Of a DNA stretch of 10,594 nucleotides, positions 6,100 to 10,594 are shown piece by piece. How positions within the stretch are numbered: the first letter of the stretch is position 1; every line of letters begins with the position of its first letter. A program made the translations under genes and the position numbers. This DNA comes from an uncultured bacterium. Its GTDB lineage: Bacteria > Verrucomicrobiota > Lentisphaeria > Victivallales > Victivallaceae. The notes beneath the pieces are model-generated. The model was not told where the DNA came from and made no database searches. It saw nothing but the letters and a program-made list of their open reading frames with translations. Where the stretch lies: positions 1 through 10,594 of the forward strand of contig CASECL010000271.1 of NCBI GenBank assembly GCA_949286445.1, read 5' to 3'.

Positions 6100-7431
6100 A
6101 TGATCGGAAAAGATGAAGTTGGACGCATTGAGCGCGATCTTTGCGATTTTTCCCCGGTCAGGCGGCGCAATGCCGCCGCGGAATTGGCCGAACTGGTGGA
6201 GAGCGGCAAGGTATTGGTGGAAAAAAACGGTTTGCTCCATAATCTGCACTGCCACACTTTTTACTCATACAATGGTTATGGTTTCTCTCCGGAAATGGTG
6301 GCCTGGACGGCCAGAAAACTGGGTTTTTTTGCCGCCGGCACGGTGGATTTTGACGTGCTTGACGCGGTGGATGAATTTCTTGCCGCGGCAAAAATGCTTG
6401 ATGTGCGCGGCGTATGCGGTCTGGAGAGCCGGGTTTTTGTCCCGGAGCTGGCTGAGGTGGAAATCAATTCGCCGGGAGAGGTCGGTATTGCCTATAATAT
6501 GGGGTGCGGATTTACTTCTTCGGCGGTGCCGGAGGAAGCGGAGCCTTTTGCATTGGAACTGCGTCAGAAAGCAGCTGACCGCACCCGGAATATGGCAAAA
6601 CTGGTAAACTCTTATCTGCCGGAAATCGCGATTGATTTTGACCTGGATGCGGTAAAATTGACGCCTCACGGCAACGTTACCGAGCGTCATCTCTGCCAGG
6701 CCTACCGGCAGAAAGCGGAAAAGGTATTCCCTGATCCGGATAAACGGTCGGAATACTGGGCGGAAAAGTTGAATCTGGAGTTGAAAAAGGCCGGTGGTCT
6801 GGTGGCGGACAATGTAAAACTTGAGGGTGCGATCCGTTCAAAAACCATGAAACAGGGCGGAATAGGATATGTATTGCCCAATCCGGAAAATTTCCCCACT
6901 CTTGAGGCAATGAACCATTTTACCATCCAATGCGGTGCACTGCCGTCAATCGCCTGGCTGAACGGTCTTTCCGCCGGCGAAAACGCAGTGGATAAACTGT
7001 TTGACTGCCATATTGAGCACGGCGCGGAAGTATTCAACCTGGTGCCGGACCGCAACTGGAATACCCCGGATGCGGATAAACAGAAAAAACTGGTAGCGGA
7101 AATGGATCGGGCAATTAATGCCGCCGCAAAACGTGATATGCTGATCTGCGCCGGGACGGAGCTGAATGCTCCGGGGCTTAAACTGGTGGATGATTTTGAT
7201 TCTCCGTTTTTGAGTAAATATATGGATTTGTTTGTTGACGGGGCGGCGGCACTGTATGCCCATGGGGTAATGCAGAAAAAGCTGGGGCGCGGCATGCTCA
7301 GTAAATGGGCGGCAGAAACCTTTTCCTCCAAAGCAGACCGCAATGCCTTTTATTCCGGCCTGGGGCGGATAATGCACCCCGGGTGCGAGGACGGATTGGA
7401 GTCTTTAATCGAAAGAGTAATGAAGAAGTAA
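6100..7431 (+). CDS. PHP-domain protein with altered metal-ligand motifs
   Basis: Protein of 443 residues, probably a cytoplasmic metal-dependent phosphoesterase or hydrolase. The first PHP motif is clear: LHCHTFYSYNGYGFSP with H50 and H52. The second, normally T-D-H, reads TVDFDVLD (D83, with Phe for His). A Glu follows in CGLESR (E109). H190 and H197 lie in LTPHGNVTERHL, and the last motif, normally G-x-D-x-H, reads GTELNAPG (E354, N356). Motif equivalences are by eye. I recall similar 'VDFDVLD' proteins in planctomycete and lentisphaere genomes, so the substitutions are probably a family trait and not damage. GGAG lies 6 bases before the ATG. The gene is 10 bases from folE and first in the unit, so a role in pterin metabolism, such as removing phosphate from dihydroneopterin triphosphate, is conceivable but unproven. 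No signal peptide or membrane segment is visible. Confidence 0.75.
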   Translation: MIGKDEVGRIERDLCDFSPVRRRNAAAELAELVESGKVLVEKNGLLHNLHCHTFYSYNGYGFSPEMVAWTARKLGFFAAGTVDFDVLDAVDEFLAAAKMLDVRGVCGLESRVFVPELAEVEINSPGEVGIAYNMGCGFTSSAVPEEAEPFALELRQKAADRTRNMAKLVNSYLPEIAIDFDLDAVKLTPHGNVTERHLCQAYRQKAEKVFPDPDKRSEYWAEKLNLELKKAGGLVADNVKLEGAIRSKTMKQGGIGYVLPNPENFPTLEAMNHFTIQCGALPSIAWLNGLSAGENAVDKLFDCHIEHGAEVFNLVPDRNWNTPDADKQKKLVAEMDRAINAAAKRDMLICAGTELNAPGLKLVDDFDSPFLSKYMDLFVDGAAALYAHGVMQKKLGRGMLSKWAAETFSSKADRNAFYSGLGRIMHPGCEDGLESLIERVMKK

Positions 7432-7441
7432 TACGATTATT

Positions 7442-7981
7442 ATGCAGGAAGAAATCAGAAAATTACTGGTGGCCATGGGAGAAGATCCGGAGCGGCAGGG
7501 ATTGATCAAAACACCGGAACGGGTGGAGCGTTCGCTGCGGTATCTGACCCGTGGGTACGGCCAGACCTTGGAAGAAGTGGTGGGCGGTGCACTTTTTGAC
7601 GCCGAAGGGGATGATATGGTAATTGTCCGGGATATTGAGTTTTTCAGTATGTGCGAACATCATTTGCTCCCTTTTACCGGAAAGTGCCATGTGGGGTACA
7701 TTCCGAAAGGCAAAGTGCTGGGAGTAAGCAAGATTGCCCGGATTGTCGATATGTATGCCCGGCGGCTTCAGCTTCAGGAACGCCTGACCCGGCAGATCGC
7801 CGAGGCAATTATGAAAGTAACCGGTGCTGAAGGTGTGGGCGTGGTGATGGAGGCCCGGCATCTCTGTATGCAGATGCGGGGGGTGGAAAAACAGCATTCT
7901 GTGATGACCACTTCCTCTGCGCTGGGTTCATTCCGGCGTGAAGCGGCAACCAGAAATGAGTTTCTCAGGTTGATAAAGTAG
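7442..7981 (+). CDS. folE: GTP cyclohydrolase I (type IA)
   Basis: Enzyme of 179 residues that converts GTP to 7,8-dihydroneopterin triphosphate and formate, the first step of folate (and, through the same product, queuosine) synthesis. It acts as a homodecamer in the cytoplasm. The zinc and catalytic residues are visible: C71, H73 and H74 in FFSMCEHHLLPFTGKCHVGY, and C142 in HLCMQMRGV. Other family signatures are IPKGKVLGVSKIARIVD, RRLQLQERLTRQIAEAI and QHSVMTTSSALG. The N-terminus is short but begins correctly at the helix before GEDPERQGLIKTPERVE. There is no good ribosome binding site: GAAG ends 13 bases before the ATG and lies in the stop region of the PHP gene, so translation probably depends on coupling to that gene. 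None of the other folate genes is in the window. Confidence 0.97.
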   Translation: MQEEIRKLLVAMGEDPERQGLIKTPERVERSLRYLTRGYGQTLEEVVGGALFDAEGDDMVIVRDIEFFSMCEHHLLPFTGKCHVGYIPKGKVLGVSKIARIVDMYARRLQLQERLTRQIAEAIMKVTGAEGVGVVMEARHLCMQMRGVEKQHSVMTTSSALGSFRREAATRNEFLRLIK

Positions 7982-7997
7982 TTTGAAAAGAGTTATT

Positions 7998-8042
7998 CAC
8001 CGCCGCCGGAAATGCACAAAGCAGGTGTTGCCGCCGGCGGTG
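7998..8042. repeat. GC-rich inverted repeat before dxr
   Basis: CACCGCCGCCGG (7998-8009) and CCGCCGGCGGTG (8031-8042) form a 12-base stem with one mismatch and a 21-base loop. It fills most of the 80-base gap between folE and dxr and ends 6 bases before the dxr ribosome binding site. No T-run follows directly (T6 comes only at 8058-8063), so it is not a standard terminator. It could be an attenuator, an mRNA processing or stability element, or a short dispersed repeat. Confidence 0.65.
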
Positions 8043-8061
8043 CTGCAGAGGAGAGAGTTTT

Positions 8062-9240
8062 TTGCGGATGGAAAAGAAACGGGTCATGGTTCTGGGAGCC
8101 ACCGGATCAATAGGAGAAAGTGCGTTCAGGGTGCTGGATTGTTACCGTGACCGTTTTGAGGTTGCCGCGCTGGTGGCAAGAAATAACGCGGCACGCCTGG
8201 CGGAACAGGCGGTTTCGCTGGGTGCGGCAGCTGCCATTGCAACGGATCCGGAGGCGGCGGAAGAACTGCGCCGTATGCTGGAGCCGGATATCCGCTGCGG
8301 TTCCAGCCTGGACGAGGCAAAGGAGCTGGTAAATTCTTGCGATGTGGTGCTTTGCGCTATTGTGGGGACTGCAGGGCTGGATATTGTGCTTGAAGCCATC
8401 CGGCAGGGGCGGACAGTGGCTCTGGCCAGCAAGGAAATTCTGGTTATGGCAGGAGCTATGGTGGAAAAGGCTTTGCAGGCCAATCCGGAAGCGAAACTGG
8501 TTCCGGTGGACAGTGAGCACAGCGCAATATTCCAGTGTTTGGCAGGGAGAGACCGCAGTGAGGTGAAAAATCTGGTTCTCACTGCTTCCGGAGGGGCGTT
8601 CCGTGACTGCAATGTTGAGGAGCTGGAAAATAAAAAATTATCTGATGCCTTGCGCCATCCCACCTGGAAGATGGGGTTGAAAGTTACGGTTGACTCTGCT
8701 ACGCTGATGAATAAAGCACTGGAGTTGATTGAAGCCCGGTGGCTTTTTGATTTTCCGGCGGACAATTTAAAAGTGGTGCTTCATCCCCAGTCGGTGGTTC
8801 ACTCCATGGTGGAGATGATTGACGGCAGTCTGCTGGCACAGCTGTCGGTACCGGATATGCGTTTTGCCATTCAGTATGCTTTGAGCTGGCCGGAACGCTG
8901 GAGCGGGGAGGGTCGGCTGCCCCGGCTGAATTGGGAAGACGGGGTGAATTTGACTTTTAAGTTGCCGGATAGAAAACGTTTTCCGGCGTTGGATTTTGCT
9001 TATGATGTGATCCGGCGGGGCGGGATTTTCCCGGCGGTTCTGAATGCCGCCAATGAGGAGGCGGTAGCGGCATTCAGCCGGGATGAAATAAAGTTCACCG
9101 GTATCTGGCGCACGGTTGGAACGGTGCTGGAAAATACGGTTGCGGCTCCGGCGGATTCGCTTGAAGCGGTGCTGGAGGCTGATGCAGAGGCCCGGATAAG
9201 GGCGCGTGAAGTGTTGAAAAAGTTGAAATGTCAGGGGTAG
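8062..9240 (+). CDS. dxr: 1-deoxy-D-xylulose 5-phosphate reductoisomerase
   Basis: Cytoplasmic enzyme of the MEP isoprenoid pathway that turns DXP into 2-C-methyl-D-erythritol 4-phosphate with NADPH and a divalent metal. At 392 residues it has the usual length. The NADPH loop GATGSIG (12-18) opens the protein. The metal ligands are D150 and E152 in VPVDSEHSAIFQ and E221 in LMNKALELIEARWLF. The substrate-binding motifs LTASGGAFRD, HPTWKMGLKVTVDSATLMNK and LHPQSVVHSMVEM are intact. Start choice is open: TTG at 8062 lies 8 bases after AGGAG (8049-8053), while the ATG at 8068 lies 14 bases after it and would remove two residues. I kept the TTG for the better spacing. A GC-rich hairpin lies just upstream, and rseP follows after 7 bases. 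Confidence 0.97.
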   Translation: MRMEKKRVMVLGATGSIGESAFRVLDCYRDRFEVAALVARNNAARLAEQAVSLGAAAAIATDPEAAEELRRMLEPDIRCGSSLDEAKELVNSCDVVLCAIVGTAGLDIVLEAIRQGRTVALASKEILVMAGAMVEKALQANPEAKLVPVDSEHSAIFQCLAGRDRSEVKNLVLTASGGAFRDCNVEELENKKLSDALRHPTWKMGLKVTVDSATLMNKALELIEARWLFDFPADNLKVVLHPQSVVHSMVEMIDGSLLAQLSVPDMRFAIQYALSWPERWSGEGRLPRLNWEDGVNLTFKLPDRKRFPALDFAYDVIRRGGIFPAVLNAANEEAVAAFSRDEIKFTGIWRTVGTVLENTVAAPADSLEAVLEADAEARIRAREVLKKLKCQG

Positions 9241-9247
9241 AAATATT

Positions 9248-10594
9248 ATGATGGATTTTCTTGCCGACGTGGGAGCGTGGGCTTTTCTGGTTTTCTTTAT
9301 CGGTTTTTGTATTTTCATCCATGAACTCGGGCATTTTCTTGCCGCCAAATGGAGAAAGTTGCATATAGATGCCTTTTCCATCGGGTTCAAAAAGGTGTGG
9401 AGCAGAAAGGTAAACGGGGTGGAATACCGTATCGGCTGTATTCCCATCGGGGGATATGTTGAAGTACCCCAGGTGGATTCCAGTGCGGAAGAGATCAAGG
9501 CCGCCGACGGTACGGTGCTGCCGAAAGCAAAACCGGTTGATCGGGTTATTGTTGCGCTGGCCGGTCCGATGTTCAATGTGTTTTTCGGCCTTTTTCTGGG
9601 GTGTTTTGTCTGGTGGCTGGGGATGCCGCAGGATACGCCGCTGATGCGGGAAATCGAGGTTTTCTCCATTGATCCTGCCGGGCCGGAGTATGCCGGCGGA
9701 TTGCGGAAAGGGGATGTTATAACCCGGGTGAACGGAGAAAAATTCAACTCCAGCTGGATAAAATTTATTGAGAAAAATTACCTTTTTTCCATTGGAGAGG
9801 TTAAGTTTGAAGTTAAATCGCCTGCCGGAGTCCGGGAGGTGGCATTTGTTCCCCAGGTCAACCCCAAGAGCCGGCTGGGCAAAGAGAAACTCGCTTATCC
9901 CTGGTTTGAACCGCGTATCCCGATTGAACTTATTCCGATAAAAGGTCTGGCGGCGGACAAGGCAGGAATTTTGAAGGGGGATCTGCTTTACTCGGTTGAC
10001 GGTGAGCCGATTAAAGATTTTAGTGAGTTTCATGAGAAATTGAACCTCTCCGACGGCAGGGAACTGGAATTTGCCGTGTCGCGGAATGGTCAGATATTGA
10101 AATTCAAGGTAAAACCGGTGCCGCTGGATCTCGGCCCGGAATATACCCGTTATCTGATCGGGGTGGTTACATCAGCAAATGAAAAACACGGCGGACTTCC
10201 GGTGGTGGAGTCTTTGATGGATGACTGCCCGGCGGCGGCAGCCGGAATAAAAGCCGGAGATGTGTTGATTGCGGTAAACGGGGAAAAAGTGAAAAATATT
10301 GCTGATTTCCAGAATTTGATCCGCAGTACCGGCGGAAAAGAGGCCAAAGTAACGCTGGAACGGGATGGCAAAAGCATGGTGGTCGCAGTAACTCCCCGGC
10401 TGATCCGTCCTTATGATATTGGTGTGGAACTTCTTTCCACCGCCCACCCCAGCCCGGTGGAACAATTGGTCAATACTTTGGATATGACCTACAAGTCACT
10501 GCGGGGAATGATTATCAATCTGGGCAACAAAATGGGCATGACAGAAAAGGTGAGCACCATCCGACCCGGCCACATGTCAGGAATTGTCGGAATG
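9248..10594 (+). CDS. rseP: RseP-type site-2 zinc metalloprotease, C-terminus cut by window end
   Basis: Inner-membrane protease that cuts transmembrane segments of its targets, such as anti-sigma factors (RseP in Escherichia coli, RasP in Bacillus). The window holds 449 codons without a stop. The first membrane segment (about 11-31) contains the zinc motif HELGH (H25, E26, H29). IPIGGYVEVP follows, then a second membrane segment with ALAGPMFNVFFGLFLGCFVW (103-122). Three PDZ-like units are then visible: about 136-202 (AGGLRKGDVITRVNG), 228-292 (KAGILKGDLLYSVDG) and 315-385 (AAGIKAGDVLIAVNG). SGIVGM at the window end corresponds to the SGPVGI element that precedes the last membrane region, so the N-L-L-P...D-G metal motif lies just outside. 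AGGGG at 9233-9237 supports the first of two adjacent ATG codons. The E. coli protein (450 residues) has two PDZ domains; this one will be longer. Confidence 0.95.
   Translation, partial: MMDFLADVGAWAFLVFFIGFCIFIHELGHFLAAKWRKLHIDAFSIGFKKVWSRKVNGVEYRIGCIPIGGYVEVPQVDSSAEEIKAADGTVLPKAKPVDRVIVALAGPMFNVFFGLFLGCFVWWLGMPQDTPLMREIEVFSIDPAGPEYAGGLRKGDVITRVNGEKFNSSWIKFIEKNYLFSIGEVKFEVKSPAGVREVAFVPQVNPKSRLGKEKLAYPWFEPRIPIELIPIKGLAADKAGILKGDLLYSVDGEPIKDFSEFHEKLNLSDGRELEFAVSRNGQILKFKVKPVPLDLGPEYTRYLIGVVTSANEKHGGLPVVESLMDDCPAAAAGIKAGDVLIAVNGEKVKNIADFQNLIRSTGGKEAKVTLERDGKSMVVAVTPRLIRPYDIGVELLSTAHPSPVEQLVNTLDMTYKSLRGMIINLGNKMGMTEKVSTIRPGHMSGIVGM

Noticed and set aside
8767..10033. Long overlapping open frames antisense to dxr and rseP
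   Set aside because: Both sense genes have strong family motifs across the whole stretch. The antisense translations are low in motif content and have no plausible starts.
1..10594. tRNA, rRNA, CRISPR array, insertion sequence, phage or toxin-antitoxin genes
   Set aside because: Both strands were read for clover-leaf patterns, regularly spaced repeats and transposase-like proteins. None was found.

Overview
The window reads as chromosomal DNA of an anaerobic, polysaccharide-degrading bacterium of roughly 50% GC. A superoxide reductase, a flavodiiron protein and a rubredoxin sit together, and no catalase or superoxide dismutase is visible, which points to an anaerobe. A secreted heparinase II/III-fold protein next to an AraC-type regulator, and a PHP protein with an unusual 'VDFDVLD' motif, remind me of the Lentisphaerota/Victivallales and wider PVC group. 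That placement is a guess from gene content and needs a database search.

Layout, left to right. (1) 1-3904, plus strand: an AraC-family transcription factor (93-1013), a 360-base regulatory gap, and an exported polysaccharide lyase-like protein (1374-3743) that ends at a strong intrinsic terminator. The gap holds three copies of TTGCANNARGAT; two of them match at 13 of 14 positions and lie 116 bases apart. (2) 3905-4177: a gene-free stretch with several inverted repeats, ending in the terminator of the operon that arrives from the right. (3) 4178-5952, minus strand: an oxygen-defence operon transcribed dfx (desulfoferrodoxin), fprA (flavodiiron protein), rub (rubredoxin, 52 residues). Superoxide reductase handles superoxide, the flavodiiron protein reduces O2 (or NO), and the rubredoxin is the likely electron donor. 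(4) 5953-6099: a divergent promoter region in which the best candidate -10 boxes of the two directions overlap. (5) 6100-10594, plus strand: a probable operon of a divergent PHP-domain protein, folE (GTP cyclohydrolase I), dxr (DXP reductoisomerase, MEP pathway) and rseP (site-2 membrane protease, cut by the window end). The dxr-rseP pair is a common bacterial arrangement. The PHP-folE front end is less usual and raises the question of whether the PHP protein acts on a pterin phosphate.

The hexamer CCGGAA/TTCCGG is strongly over-represented across the window, including in the non-coding gaps, so codon use alone does not explain it. I see no tRNA, rRNA, CRISPR array, insertion sequence or phage gene. 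The best candidates for something undescribed are the three-site operator array in front of the lyase gene, the PHP protein with substituted metal ligands joined to folE, and the structured gap at 3905-4105.
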